Positions 1 to 8,879 of a DNA stretch of 32,270 nucleotides are shown here, in pieces. The notes under the pieces are model-generated. The model was not told where the DNA came from and ran no database searches. It saw nothing but the letters and a program-made list of their open reading frames with translations. The first letter of the stretch is position 1. Each line of letters begins with the position of its first letter. The translations under genes and the position numbers were made by a program. The stretch comes from an uncultured bacterium (lineage in GTDB: Bacteria > Cyanobacteriota > Vampirovibrionia > Obscuribacterales > Obscuribacteraceae): contig CAJXZK010000035.1 of assembly GCA_913063055.1 (NCBI GenBank), positions 1-32,270 of the forward strand. The letters are read 5' to 3'.

Positions 1-566
1 TACATGGTTTTCAATTGCTTAAGTGCGGCTTCGTAGCGACCTTCGCGAATGTCTACCAGGGTTGTTCTGATGGGGCTGTCGGGCACAACGGTGAAAAAAC
101 TAGCTTCGTTTTTGCCAGCTGCTTTATTTGCTGTATCTTGGTCTAAAAGACCGGGCTTTTGTGCGGCGCCGTCCGGGTCGGCTGTGCCTTCATCTTTTGC
201 TAATTGCTGGGCTTTTTGCAGGGCTTCGGCTGCTCCAGGCGTTTCGCCAATTCCAGCCGCAGGGCCTGAATTTGGGTCTGGGCTCAAATTTGGGCTTAAA
301 TTTGGATCTGGCGGGGCCGCATCGGCAGCACTCGCTGCCTGAGCCGTGTTCAAGTCGGGAAAGTCACCAACTCTAGATGGATTAGGATCATCGGGGCGGC
401 CAAGGCCTTCAAATGGATTGCCGCCATTGACTGCTTCGGGTCTTGGCGGCAGGATGCTCTGAGCATTCGCCTGGCAGGCCATTGCTAAAGAGTAGCCCAA
501 CAAGCAAGTGCTCAGCCTGAGCCTGATTGTTTGGCGGCTTTCTTTTGTAGAAATACTCTTCCACAT
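1..566 (-). CDS. Secreted low-complexity protein, N-terminal part (cut by window edge)
   Basis: An open frame starts at ATG 564-566 and runs off the left edge, giving the first 188 residues. Residues 1-36 form a Sec signal peptide: basic N-region, hydrophobic stretch, and a likely cleavage site after CQANA. Residues 37-155 are rich in Pro, Ala, Asp, Asn and Gly, with a small tandem motif (PNLSPNLSPDPNS) encoded by near-identical 12-15 bp repeats around 268-305. The last visible stretch, ending EGRYEAALKQLKTM, looks like the first helices of a tetratricopeptide repeat, so the missing C-terminus may hold TPRs. The gene lies 10 bp behind the membrane-protein gene at 577 and is probably cotranscribed with it; AGGT upstream is a weak ribosome site. 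The function is unknown. Exported location is well supported; the TPR reading is inference from one partial repeat. Confidence 0.7.
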   Translation of the reverse strand, partial: MWKSISTKESRQTIRLRLSTCLLGYSLAMACQANAQSILPPRPEAVNGGNPFEGLGRPDDPNPSRVGDFPDLNTAQAASAADAAPPDPNLSPNLSPDPNSGPAAGIGETPGAAEALQKAQQLAKDEGTADPDGAAQKPGLLDQDTANKAAGKNEASFFTVVPDSPIRTTLVDIREGRYEAALKQLKTM

Positions 567-576
567 AAAAACTGAC

Positions 577-999
577 CTAGCGGGTATTTTGGCGTACCAG
601 TTTAGAAACACCGGGTATTTCTAGATATTTGCCCCGTAAAGACTGCACAACACCAGCTATAACGGCAATGAGATAAACAAACTGAACTGCTTGCATGGTG
701 AAAACCAGGCCGGCTCCGAATATCCCGCTGGCGCCAGCGGCGGCTGGTCCAAATAGTCCAAGTATGCCGCCCAGAGTGTTGCCCAGAGCACTGCCTGTCC
801 AGGCAATGAAGGTATTGAAAATCGACAGTAAAATCGCTTGGACAAAGTGAAAGCGGAAGAACATATTTTTGCTGTAACGGCCATTGGCGATTACATAGAT
901 GAGACCAGCAATGCCATAGGTGAGGTAGCTCGCTGCTGACATCACCTTCATCATAGTGTCTGAATTTTGTTGAAGTTTAGGTTGAAACTTGGCTGGCAT
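577..999 (-). CDS. Small multi-pass membrane protein, Tic20/DUF4870-like
   Basis: The protein has 140 residues from the ATG at 997-999. The frame is open to a GTG at 1011, but the ATG has a GGTGGAG ribosome site six bases upstream and the GTG has none, so I choose the ATG. There are about three to four hydrophobic segments, with the motif FFRFHFVQAILLSIF after the first. That pattern (aromatic-Arg-Phe-His/Asn-xx-Gln-Ala-Ile-Leu) is typical of Tic20-like and DUF4870 membrane proteins, which are common in cyanobacteria and relatives. A Gly/Ala-rich hydrophobic stretch follows, then a short basic tail. No catalytic residues are visible. Tic20 in plastids is a protein-import component; the bacterial role is not settled. 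The secreted-protein gene follows 10 bp downstream. Family assignment is moderate, function unknown. Confidence 0.6.
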   Translation of the reverse strand: MPAKFQPKLQQNSDTMMKVMSAASYLTYGIAGLIYVIANGRYSKNMFFRFHFVQAILLSIFNTFIAWTGSALGNTLGGILGLFGPAAAGASGIFGAGLVFTMQAVQFVYLIAVIAGVVQSLRGKYLEIPGVSKLVRQNTR

Positions 1000-1133
1000 T
1001 GTTGGCTCCACCGGTAATGGTCTGGTCTAGGCGCTGTTTTTCTGGACAATTTCATTTTACAGTGTATTTATCAACCCTACTGGGGTGAAAGATCGCCTAA
1101 ACTGATTGACTGGCTGTATTTAGGGAACATTTA

Positions 1134-2855
1134 ATGGCAGATATGTCTGACCATGAGCAATACCAACGAATAATTGACCTGCTTTCAGCTAATGAGCTGG
1201 AAGACGTCATGGAGCGCGTGGGTAACTTGCTCATTACCGTCAGCGGCGCCCAGTCTGCGGCGATTTTGATGTGGGACGCCGACCTCGATACTTTTGCCGA
1301 TCGCGCCTATGTGGGCGACAAGCAAAAAGACTTGAGAGCCTTAACTGATGCCTTTGTCGAAGCTTACGACATTGAGGGCTTTGATGCCGGTGATGTTGAA
1401 CTCAAAGTTGAAGATCTTCTCGAAAACGAAGATATTACTTTGCCGGCCTCTTTGCTGAAAAACCTCGGCGATGTTTATCTTCTCACTGCTATTAATCAGG
1501 GCGAACGCCGTGCCTTCGTGCTCTTTACTGGTGCTGAGTTGCCTGCGGTAAGTGCTGTGGAAGAGGCAATTGCTCCCTATCCCATCGCTCTAGCTTTGGC
1601 GCGGGGCTGGGAAAGCAAAGAGTTGCAGCGCGAAAATGAGCGGCTGCGTAGTCAGTATGAAGAAATTGAAGACAAGACCAGCAATATGGAAGAGCAGACC
1701 CGCAAGCTCATCCACGACATCACGGCTCGTGATGCCATTCGCATGAAGCATCTTGAGCGCGAGCGTCTGGTTTACTGGATTAGCAATGCCGTGCGCAGCT
1801 CAGTGCATATCAAAGAAGTGCTTGATACCACGGTTGAGAAAATTGGTGCGACCTTTGGCGTTAGCCGTTGTCTTTTGCTCAGGCCGCATGACAGGCTAAC
1901 CGAGCTTGATGTTTTTGAATACACTCAACTCAATGTCGCTTCGGTGAAAGAGATGTTTCACAGCGACATGGGCCGCGATTTCACCATTAAGGCTCTGAGT
2001 AAAGAGACTCCTGAGAATATTGAAGATCCAGATCATGACGATCGCACAACCTATGATCGGGGATTTTTGAAAGAAATGTCTTTGCGCAGTGGTTTGATTG
2101 TGCCTCTGGTTATGCGCGATCAAGTACTTGGTGCGCTCTTCTTGCAAGATACTACGGTCAGTCGCGACTGGAGTATTGATGACATCTCTTTGATTGGCTC
2201 GCTAGCCGACAACCTCTCTGTGGCTATTGAAAATGCCGAGCTACACCAAGAGCGCGAGCGGCAAGCTGTGATGGACGGCCTTACTGGGGTCTTTAATCGC
2301 CGCGCCTTTACTGAGGCTTTGCACAAAGAGTTTGAGCGAGCCAAGCGCTATGAGCATACTTTGTCATTGATTATTGTTGACCTCGATTTTCTCAAGAAGA
2401 TCAACGACAATTTCGGCCACATGGCTGGTGATGAAGCCATTCGCGCCATTGGTCAGGTGCTGCGCCAGTCTTCTCGCTCGATCGACTTTTGTGCCCGTTA
2501 TGGTGGTGAAGAGTTTTGTTTGCTCTTGCCCAATACCGAAATTGATATGGCCGAGCAACTAGCTGAGCGTTTGCGCCGCTTGATTAATGAAATTGAGGTA
2601 GAAGGCTATGGCAATATCTCTGCCAGCTTAGGCGTGGCCAGCTTCCCTCTTCATTGTGATTCGGCCGATGATCTCTTCCATAAGGCAGACGAAGCGCTTT
2701 ATTGCGCTAAGCAAGGTGGTCGCAATTGTGTCAAAGTCTCTACGGCGCAAGGCTCTGGCCATAAGTCTGGTGAGTCCGAGAATACATCTGAAATTGCATC
2801 AGAAATTACATCTGGGGGTGCCCCTGATAGCACTCCTGAAATCGTCACAAATTAA
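1134..2855 (+). CDS. Diguanylate cyclase with GAF sensor domain
   Basis: A 573-residue soluble protein predicted to make c-di-GMP from two GTP. Residues 1-150 form a divergent GAF-like N-terminal domain; 160-205 are a charged coiled coil; about 210-370 are a second GAF domain; about 380-540 are a GGDEF domain starting at MDGLTGVFNRRAF. The active-site loop is intact (GGEEF, 457-461), and the inhibitory I-site RSID (448-451) lies exactly five residues upstream, so the enzyme should be active and product-inhibited. There is no signal peptide or membrane segment. The C-terminal tail (about 545-573) is low-complexity Ser/Glu/Thr. The start ATG follows AGGGAAC. It is divergent from the membrane-protein gene at 577-999. 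The GAF ligand is unknown. This is the only one of three GGDEF proteins here with a complete active site. Confidence 0.93.
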   Translation: MADMSDHEQYQRIIDLLSANELEDVMERVGNLLITVSGAQSAAILMWDADLDTFADRAYVGDKQKDLRALTDAFVEAYDIEGFDAGDVELKVEDLLENEDITLPASLLKNLGDVYLLTAINQGERRAFVLFTGAELPAVSAVEEAIAPYPIALALARGWESKELQRENERLRSQYEEIEDKTSNMEEQTRKLIHDITARDAIRMKHLERERLVYWISNAVRSSVHIKEVLDTTVEKIGATFGVSRCLLLRPHDRLTELDVFEYTQLNVASVKEMFHSDMGRDFTIKALSKETPENIEDPDHDDRTTYDRGFLKEMSLRSGLIVPLVMRDQVLGALFLQDTTVSRDWSIDDISLIGSLADNLSVAIENAELHQERERQAVMDGLTGVFNRRAFTEALHKEFERAKRYEHTLSLIIVDLDFLKKINDNFGHMAGDEAIRAIGQVLRQSSRSIDFCARYGGEEFCLLLPNTEIDMAEQLAERLRRLINEIEVEGYGNISASLGVASFPLHCDSADDLFHKADEALYCAKQGGRNCVKVSTAQGSGHKSGESENTSEIASEITSGGAPDSTPEIVTN

Positions 2856-2948
2856 GTCTTAAAGCAAAATGTAGTCAGGTTCGCTTTTTACCTAGCAAGG
2901 TATAAAGTGAAGTAAGAGCCGTCTTTACTGAAAGGGAGAGAGCCCACT

Positions 2949-3476
2949 GTGAGCATCATCGATAATGTCATCAATACTGTTACCAAAGAGGTAAACAAAG
3001 TTCAGTCGCGGGCCCAAGAAGGTATTCAGGCATTCAACTTAGCTAATCAAATCAAAGAGTTAGAGCGCAAGAAGCACGCCAAAATGGCTGAGATTGGTCG
3101 CCTCATCTTTGATAAGCATCAAAACAACAAAGACGTCAGCGAAGACTTGTTGAAAGAACGGTGCAGCGAAATCTCGGCTATTGATCATGAAATCTCTGTG
3201 CTTCAATCAGAGCTAGATCAAATCAAGATTAATCATGATCCTGATGCTACGCCTTCGCAGAAGGCTGAAGCTAAGGCTGGTTACAGCACTTCGGCTGGAT
3301 TCCATTGCCACAGTTGTGGTGCGCCAGCTAATCGTGAGAAAGCTTTCTGCCCAGCTTGCGGTGAGTCTCTTAAGGCCTCTGATGAAGCCGAGAAAGAGAG
3401 CAAGAAGCCTAGTGCTGGAACTGATGAAGTTGAAGTTGAGCCAGAAGACGATTTGCCCCATACTCCAACTGTATAG
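2949..3476 (+). CDS. Coiled-coil protein with C-terminal zinc ribbon
   Basis: A 175-residue hydrophilic protein starting at GTG 2949, with AAAGGGAGAG as a strong ribosome site. Residues 1-100 are helical and charged, including a likely coiled coil (AKMAEIGRLIFDKH and onward). Residues about 118-140 hold two CxxC knuckles (CHSC and CPAC, 14 residues between the pairs) in a zinc-ribbon arrangement. The tail is acidic and Ser/Glu rich. No enzymatic motif is visible and I do not recognise an orthologous family with a known role. Similar layouts occur in small bacterial regulatory or scaffold proteins; that is only an analogy. It follows the diguanylate cyclase by 93 bp on the same strand, so readthrough is possible but an own promoter is equally likely. 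Confidence 0.75.
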   Translation: MSIIDNVINTVTKEVNKVQSRAQEGIQAFNLANQIKELERKKHAKMAEIGRLIFDKHQNNKDVSEDLLKERCSEISAIDHEISVLQSELDQIKINHDPDATPSQKAEAKAGYSTSAGFHCHSCGAPANREKAFCPACGESLKASDEAEKESKKPSAGTDEVEVEPEDDLPHTPTV

Positions 3477-3535
3477 TTTTCAAGCTAGTTTGAGCCCCTG
3501 ATATTAGTCGGTTATAGGCTGTTACAGGCAATTAG

Positions 3536-3560
3536 TGGCACTTCGTTCCAAATAGTGCCA
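3536..3560. repeat. Inverted repeat upstream of the efflux operon
   Basis: TGGCACT (3536-3542) and AGTGCCA (3554-3560) are perfect inverted arms around an 11-base spacer. The repeat lies 60 bases behind the zinc-ribbon gene and 95 bases ahead of the tolC-like start. There is no T-run after it, so a classical intrinsic terminator is unlikely. It could be an operator for the efflux operon or a weak hairpin. The rest of the 178-base gap is AT-rich; I see no convincing -35/-10 pair. Confidence 0.4.
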
Positions 3561-3654
3561 ATTAGTTTCAATAGGCAGAAAATTCTAATAAAAGAAATTG
3601 AACTTTTATTCCTTCCAAAGCGTCCAATACTATATGGATAGTTATTAGGAAGTC

Positions 3655-5406
3655 ATGAAGTTAGCTCTGGTATTAGGCCTGAAATTTGCCTTTAAATTCG
3701 CCGTGGAAAATGCTTGGGCTTGCTCTGTTGCCCTGCTTTTGCTTGGGCAAAGTTGCCCGCCGGCCCTGGCGCAGACTAAATCTTCTTCTTCTTCTGAGCT
3801 TCCTGCTCTTGGGCAATTTCCCACTATTAATCAGTCTTCTTCTTCGCCGGCGGCTCCCCTTACTCCTTTTGGGTTGACCAATCCGCCCGGAAACGCCTCT
3901 CTGGACCAGCTCTATCCAGAGCCTAAGGGCGGGGCCAACTTTGCTTCTAGTGCTTCCGATATGGCTCTGACTGGCTCAGACCTAAATCGAGCCCGATCTA
4001 TTTCTTTGGGCCAGATTAATATGTCGGAGCTGCTTCCGATTGGTCGCGGTAAATTGCCTCCCATTAAGTTAGAGGCTGCCTACAACGAACAGCTCGGTCT
4101 AAAGCAAGCGCTGCTCTATGCTCTGGGCAATAATCTGCCCATTCGCATTTCCCAGGCCGGTTATGATGCTCAGCGCTATCAGTTTTACAGCTCATTGGGC
4201 AATTTCTTGCCAGACTTTACTTTGACTTATCGGGGCCAGCGCACTGATACGCAAAAGGGTACAGGCACTCCGTTTTTCACCAATTCAGCCACTATTCGCT
4301 ATCCTCTTTTTCAAGGTGGCGGGGTGTTGTTCAATTCGCTGGTGAGCATGAACCGGGCTAAGGCTGGTAAAAGCGCTTTTCATGCCAGTATTAATGACAC
4401 CATGTTTAGTGTCTATCAAAAATACAATGATTTGCTCTTGGCGCACTTGCTTTTGCGCATTCGTGTCAAATCAGTAGAGCTTTCAAGGGCTCAGGTAGCT
4501 CTCAATCAGCAGTTGAAAGATGCTGGTGTCGGTACCAATTTTGCTATTTACCAGTCGCGTACTCAGCTCGCCCTAGATAAACAAGCCTTGTTGCAACAGC
4601 AAGTGGCCCTGCGGCAAGCGGCTCTGCAGCTTGCTCTTCTGCTTAATACCAATATCGCTATCAACTTCTTGCCAGAAGAAGAAAAAGTGAGTGAAGCCAA
4701 GCTTTTCTCTGAACAGATTGATGTAAATCGCTTAGAAATAGCTGCGGCTAAAAATAGACCTGAATTGAGACAATATGAATTTCTGCGGCGGGCTGCCGAT
4801 CGCAATATTCAGGTGGCTGCTGCACCACTTTATCCCACATTCCAATTCTTCACGACTAAGACAGTAACTAAGTCTGGTGGTAGCGGCGGCAGTAACAATA
4901 GCTTGACTGGTTCTACGGTTATCATTCCCACCGGTGGAAACGGTGGCGGTAGCATTGGTATCAGTGGTGGTGGTGGCAGGTCGTTTAGTGCCGGCTTTGA
5001 CTTGACTTGGAATCTCAATGGCTTTGGCGTGGTTGATGCTGGAAACACTCTGGCTGCTCGGGCGCTTGCTAGGCAGGCCATGTTGCAGTCTAATCAACAG
5101 ATAATCACGGTGTTGCAGCAGGTGCGCAGCTCTTATCTCAATATGTTGACCGCCGAAGCCCAGGTTGATGTTGCTGGTGAAGCAGTGGTTTCTGCCACAG
5201 AGCAACTGCGCCTGGCTAATCTGCGTTTGCGCTATGGCCAGGGCATTAACTTAGAGCTAATTCAAGCCCAGCGCGAATATATTAACTCACTAACCAGCCA
5301 GGCCCAGGCTATCATTGCTTACAATGTAGCTCAAGCACAACTATTGCGAGACACTGGTCTAATTTCTGTTGCTACCCTCACTGCTGAAGCCAGGCCAAAT
5401 TTATGA
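3655..5406 (+). CDS. TolC-like outer membrane efflux channel
   Basis: A 583-residue protein of the outer membrane efflux family, which forms trimeric channels across outer membrane and periplasm. Residues 1-40 are a long signal peptide ending in PALAQ; ATG 3655 follows TTAGGA. Residues 41-140 are a Ser/Pro-rich low-complexity extension. The OEP domain begins near 145 (LGLKQALLYALGNNLPIRISQAGYDAQ) and contains two long helical hairpin repeats, the second ending with RLRYGQGINLELIQAQREY, a typical family signature. A Gly/Ser-rich insertion (about 405-445) interrupts the second half near the expected surface or strand region. The length exceeds the usual 430-500 because of these two low-complexity segments. 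The stop overlaps the next start by four bases (ATGA), so channel and adaptor are translationally coupled. Confidence 0.9.
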   Translation: MKLALVLGLKFAFKFAVENAWACSVALLLLGQSCPPALAQTKSSSSSELPALGQFPTINQSSSSPAAPLTPFGLTNPPGNASLDQLYPEPKGGANFASSASDMALTGSDLNRARSISLGQINMSELLPIGRGKLPPIKLEAAYNEQLGLKQALLYALGNNLPIRISQAGYDAQRYQFYSSLGNFLPDFTLTYRGQRTDTQKGTGTPFFTNSATIRYPLFQGGGVLFNSLVSMNRAKAGKSAFHASINDTMFSVYQKYNDLLLAHLLLRIRVKSVELSRAQVALNQQLKDAGVGTNFAIYQSRTQLALDKQALLQQQVALRQAALQLALLLNTNIAINFLPEEEKVSEAKLFSEQIDVNRLEIAAAKNRPELRQYEFLRRAADRNIQVAAAPLYPTFQFFTTKTVTKSGGSGGSNNSLTGSTVIIPTGGNGGGSIGISGGGGRSFSAGFDLTWNLNGFGVVDAGNTLAARALARQAMLQSNQQIITVLQQVRSSYLNMLTAEAQVDVAGEAVVSATEQLRLANLRLRYGQGINLELIQAQREYINSLTSQAQAIIAYNVAQAQLLRDTGLISVATLTAEARPNL

Positions 5407-6938
5407 CCATGCAAGATTCTAAAAGTAGTCTCCCCCTCGTGAGTAAACCGATGAAAGCCGGCGGCGCCAAGTTCTCTCAAAAAGGCAAAGTCTGGATTGG
5501 GGCGACGGTGGCTTTAGCTCTAGCGGCGACAGCCGGCGGGTATTTTTTCTTTGGTCAAAATAAAGTCGAAGCTGATTGGAAGAAAAATACTGTCCAGGTG
5601 AAGCGCGGCCCAGCCGATATCAAAGTAGTTGCCACCGGCATCATCAGGCCCGAAAGAGAAGTTAAGATCAGTCCTAAAACCACTGGTTTGCTCAAAGAGT
5701 TATTAGTGCGTCAGGGTGAGCGTGTTAAGACCGGTCAGCTCCTCGCTCGTATGGATGATAGCAATTTAGTTGGTCAGGCTGAATCGGCTAAGGGCGCTTA
5801 TCTAGCTGCTCTCGATAACTATGAAAAGATGAAAGCTGGTAATCGCCCCCAAGAAGTTGCTGCTTCTTTCTATCAAGAACAGAAGGCCCGCCAGGGTGTC
5901 AATAATTCTGAGCGCAATATTAGTAGGCTAAAGGCCCAGATGGAGGCCATTCGCGCTACCCTGGCTCGTGATGAACAGTTTGCTCTCACCCAAGCTTTCT
6001 TGGCTAACAATGGTGCTATTTCAGACCAAGATCGCATCAATGCTCAAACCCAAGCGCGGGTTTCGCGTTCTAATTTATTGGCGGCAGAAAGTGAGTTAGC
6101 TCAGGCGCAAATGGCCAAGTCTCAAAGTGAGACCGATCTTTCGACTATTCAACAGCAAAATAACATGATGAAATCTGGCTTTAGAAGAGAAGATATAGCT
6201 GCTGCTCAGCATAGCGCCAGTCAGGCCAAAGGCAATTTGACTCAGATTGAAAGTTTGATGCGCGATACCCGCATTCTGGCACCTTTTGATGGCATTATCA
6301 CGCAAAAGTATGCCGATGCTGGTGCTATTGTTACCCCTACTACTTCTTCTTCAACTACATCCGCTACCTCTAGCTCAATAGTGGCCTTAGCTGGGCGATT
6401 AGAGATGGTGGCACAAGTATCAGAAGCCAATATTACTAAAATCAAAGTCGGTCAAGAAGTCGAAATTACTGCCACAGCTTCGCCTGATAAGGTCTTTCAT
6501 GGTCGGGTGACGCAGATTGCTCCTGCTGCCATTGTCACTACTAATGTCACTACCTTTGAAGTGCATGCTGCTTTGCTTGAGCATGCCGAAGAAGAGCTTC
6601 TTGCCGGTATGAATGTCAGCGCTAGCTTTAATGTTGGCCATGAAGATAATGCTCTGACAGTGCCAGCTGTTTGTGTGGTTTCGCGCAAGGGGCAAGCTGG
6701 TGTTTTCGTGCCGGATGCTAAAGGCGAGCCGCAATTCAAAGAAATTAAAACCGGTGCATCGCTTGGCCGTACTGTAATTGTTTTGTCTGGTTTGAAAGAA
6801 GGCGACTTGGTTTTGAAAGGCTTGAACAAAAATCAACTGGGAGCTGAAGGCTACGGCGCTGGTGGCCAGGCCCGAGGCGGCCGTGGTGGTGCCGGCGCTG
6901 CTGGCGGCGGAGTTTCTACCCGTGGATTCGGTCGCTAA
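5403..6938 (+). CDS. macA: MacA-like periplasmic adaptor (HlyD/RND-type membrane fusion protein)
   Basis: A 511-residue adaptor linking the inner-membrane MacB-type transporter to the outer-membrane channel. A single membrane anchor lies at about 29-51. The first lipoyl half follows (about 75-125, GLLKELLVRQGERVKTGQLL), then a long alpha-helical hairpin with many Gln and Ala residues (about 126-290), the second lipoyl half (ILAPFDGIITQKYADAGAIV, about 292-311), then beta-barrel and membrane-proximal domains to about 480. The last 30 residues are a Gly/Arg/Ala-rich disordered tail. A Ser/Thr run (about 312-325) sits after the second lipoyl half. The start ATG overlaps the tolC-like stop; a second ATG six bases later is possible. 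The next gene starts directly after the stop. The family is sure; the transported substrate (drug, peptide, lipid) cannot be read. Confidence 0.9.
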   Translation: MTMQDSKSSLPLVSKPMKAGGAKFSQKGKVWIGATVALALAATAGGYFFFGQNKVEADWKKNTVQVKRGPADIKVVATGIIRPEREVKISPKTTGLLKELLVRQGERVKTGQLLARMDDSNLVGQAESAKGAYLAALDNYEKMKAGNRPQEVAASFYQEQKARQGVNNSERNISRLKAQMEAIRATLARDEQFALTQAFLANNGAISDQDRINAQTQARVSRSNLLAAESELAQAQMAKSQSETDLSTIQQQNNMMKSGFRREDIAAAQHSASQAKGNLTQIESLMRDTRILAPFDGIITQKYADAGAIVTPTTSSSTTSATSSSIVALAGRLEMVAQVSEANITKIKVGQEVEITATASPDKVFHGRVTQIAPAAIVTTNVTTFEVHAALLEHAEEELLAGMNVSASFNVGHEDNALTVPAVCVVSRKGQAGVFVPDAKGEPQFKEIKTGASLGRTVIVLSGLKEGDLVLKGLNKNQLGAEGYGAGGQARGGRGGAGAAGGGVSTRGFGR

Positions 6939-8165
6939 ATGGGTCTTGCTGAATTATTCCTGATTGCCTGGCAGGGCATCTTAAGCAATCGTCTGCGCAG
7001 CAGTCTCACTGTGCTTGGTATCGTCATTGGTATTGCTTCAGTAATTACTCTCATGGGCATTGGCGAAGGCGCTAAGCTCGAAGCCGAGAAGCAAGTTCAG
7101 GCTCTTGGCGTTAACTTGATTTATATCAGGCCGGGTTCGATTGGCACCTCTGGGGTGTCGATGGGTCAGGGCACAGCGCCTACGCTTACCTATGAAGATG
7201 TACTTGCTATTAAAGAAAATTGTCCAGCAGCCGAAGATGTAGCAGCTCAATATACAAGTTCTCTGCAGATTCAGGCTGGTGAGAAGAATACTCTGACTAC
7301 GGTTGTTGGTACCGATCCTTCATTTCCGGATATTCGCAATTTTCACACTGCTCAGGGCCGCTTCTTTACTGTGCAAGAAGCTAATGACAGTGCTCGTGTT
7401 TGTGTCGTCGGCGATGGTGTAGTGGAAGATGTTTTTTCTGGTGCTTCTGCTGTTGGTAAGAAACTTCTGATTCGCGGTGAGTTGTTTACTGTTGTTGGAG
7501 TGATGGAGCATAAAGGAGCAAATGCTACGGGAGACCAGGACGATCAAGTCTTCATTCCTATCCAGACGGGCTATTCGACTTTGTTTGGTTTGAATCTTGT
7601 TTCTGGTCGGGCGGTCAAAAGTATTTTAGTGCAAGCTAAAGCCGGCGAAGATCTGCAGGCCCAATTTCAAATTACAAACTTGCTGCGTCTGAGGCACAAT
7701 ATTCAATCGCCTGATGGTGACGATTTTACCATTCGCACCCAGATGGATATTTTGCAGACGGCTCAATCTATTACCGGGGTCTTTGCTCTTTTGCTGGGAG
7801 CTACTGCTTCTATTTCGCTACTGGTCGGTGGCATTGGCATCATGAATATTATGCTGGTTTCGGTGACAGAACGTACCAGAGAAATAGGCATTCGCAAAGC
7901 CATCGGGGCAAAGTATCGCGATATTTTAATGCAGTTTGTATTTGAGGCCATTGTGCTCTCTCTGACTGGTGGCATTTTTGGCATACTCCTTGGCCTTGGC
8001 AGCGCCTATTGGGTCGGTAGTTTGGGGCAGTGGACTACCGTGGTAACGCCATCATCAGTGGTGCTATCGTTTTTGGTCTCTTTGGCGATCGGCTTGTTCT
8101 TTGGTATTTATCCTGCCCGCAAAGCGGCTTTGCTTGACCCGATTGTGGCGCTGAGGTCAGAGTAA
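6939..8165 (+). CDS. MacB-like ABC transporter permease (FtsX family)
   Basis: A 408-residue inner-membrane protein with the MacB layout: TM1 at about 20-42 (IGIASVITLMGIGEGA follows), a large periplasmic core (about 50-270), then three membrane helices (about 275-305, 330-355 and 370-395) carrying the FtsX domain with RTREIGIRKAIGAKYRDIL, the conserved coupling region. In E. coli the ATPase is fused to the N-terminus of MacB; here the permease stands alone and the ATPase is the next gene. It starts directly after the macA stop and ends directly before the ATPase start, so all four genes form one unit. The type VII ABC mechanism (mechanotransmission of substrate into a TolC channel) is known for the family; the substrate is unknown. 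Confidence 0.92.
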   Translation: MGLAELFLIAWQGILSNRLRSSLTVLGIVIGIASVITLMGIGEGAKLEAEKQVQALGVNLIYIRPGSIGTSGVSMGQGTAPTLTYEDVLAIKENCPAAEDVAAQYTSSLQIQAGEKNTLTTVVGTDPSFPDIRNFHTAQGRFFTVQEANDSARVCVVGDGVVEDVFSGASAVGKKLLIRGELFTVVGVMEHKGANATGDQDDQVFIPIQTGYSTLFGLNLVSGRAVKSILVQAKAGEDLQAQFQITNLLRLRHNIQSPDGDDFTIRTQMDILQTAQSITGVFALLLGATASISLLVGGIGIMNIMLVSVTERTREIGIRKAIGAKYRDILMQFVFEAIVLSLTGGIFGILLGLGSAYWVGSLGQWTTVVTPSSVVLSFLVSLAIGLFFGIYPARKAALLDPIVALRSE

Positions 8166-8852
8166 ATGGCTAGCTTAATAGACTTGCGTTCTATCAATCG
8201 TGTCTATGAAATGGGTGGTGAGTCGCTCTATGCTCTAAAAAATCTTACTTTGTCTATTGATACTGGTTCTTATGTTGCCATCATGGGAACTTCGGGTTCG
8301 GGCAAGTCGACTTTGATGAATATAGTTGGCTGCTTAGACCGCCCCACTTCTGGTTCTTACTCCCTTGATGGGGTTGACATCTTGCGCTGTAGCGATGACC
8401 AGCTGGCCGAGGTGCGCAATGCCAAAATTGGTTTTGTCTTTCAGCAATTCAATTTGCTGGCTAGTATGACAGCCATCGATAACGTTATGCTGCCTATGGT
8501 TTATGCCGGTGTGCCGAAGGTAGAGCGCTACAACCGAGCTGTGCAAGTGCTTGAACAAGTTGGTCTTGGCAGTCGCCTCTATCATCGTCCTAATCAATTG
8601 TCTGGTGGGCAACAACAGCGTGTTTCTATTGCTCGTGCTCTGGCAAATAAGCCGAGCATATTGCTCGCTGATGAGCCCACTGGCGCCCTTGATAGTCATA
8701 CCGCTGAAGATACAATGCATTTGTTCAATGAATTAGTTTCACACGGTATCACGGTCATTGTCGTTACCCATGATCAAGATACCGCTGACCATGCCAGACG
8801 CATTGTTCGCATGCGCGATGGTGAGATTGTCGATGATACTGTTTGTAGTTGA
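8166..8852 (+). CDS. MacB/LolD-type ABC transporter ATPase
   Basis: A 228-residue ATP-binding subunit. All nucleotide-binding motifs are present: Walker A GTSGSGKST (41-49), Q-loop FVFQQFNLL, signature LSGGQQQRVSIARAL, Walker B ILLADEPTGALD and switch His in VVTHD. The length and motif spacing match the LolD/MacB ATPase family that drives FtsX-type permeases. The start codon follows the permease stop with no gap, so translational coupling is likely. It is the last gene of the efflux operon; the following gene is convergent and ends 27 bases away, with no clear terminator hairpin between them. Confidence 0.95.
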   Translation: MASLIDLRSINRVYEMGGESLYALKNLTLSIDTGSYVAIMGTSGSGKSTLMNIVGCLDRPTSGSYSLDGVDILRCSDDQLAEVRNAKIGFVFQQFNLLASMTAIDNVMLPMVYAGVPKVERYNRAVQVLEQVGLGSRLYHRPNQLSGGQQQRVSIARALANKPSILLADEPTGALDSHTAEDTMHLFNELVSHGITVIVVTHDQDTADHARRIVRMRDGEIVDDTVCS

Positions 8853-8879
8853 TAGCGATTCTAATAGTTCTGTCCCTAG

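Noticed and set aside
4732-5205. Minus-strand open frame of 157 codons inside the TolC-like gene
   Set aside because: No family features and fully antisense to a well-supported OEP domain.
6939-8852. Broken macB (fusion split by mutation)
   Set aside because: Both halves have complete domains, own starts at zero-base junctions and all motifs; separate ATPase and permease genes are common in this transporter family.
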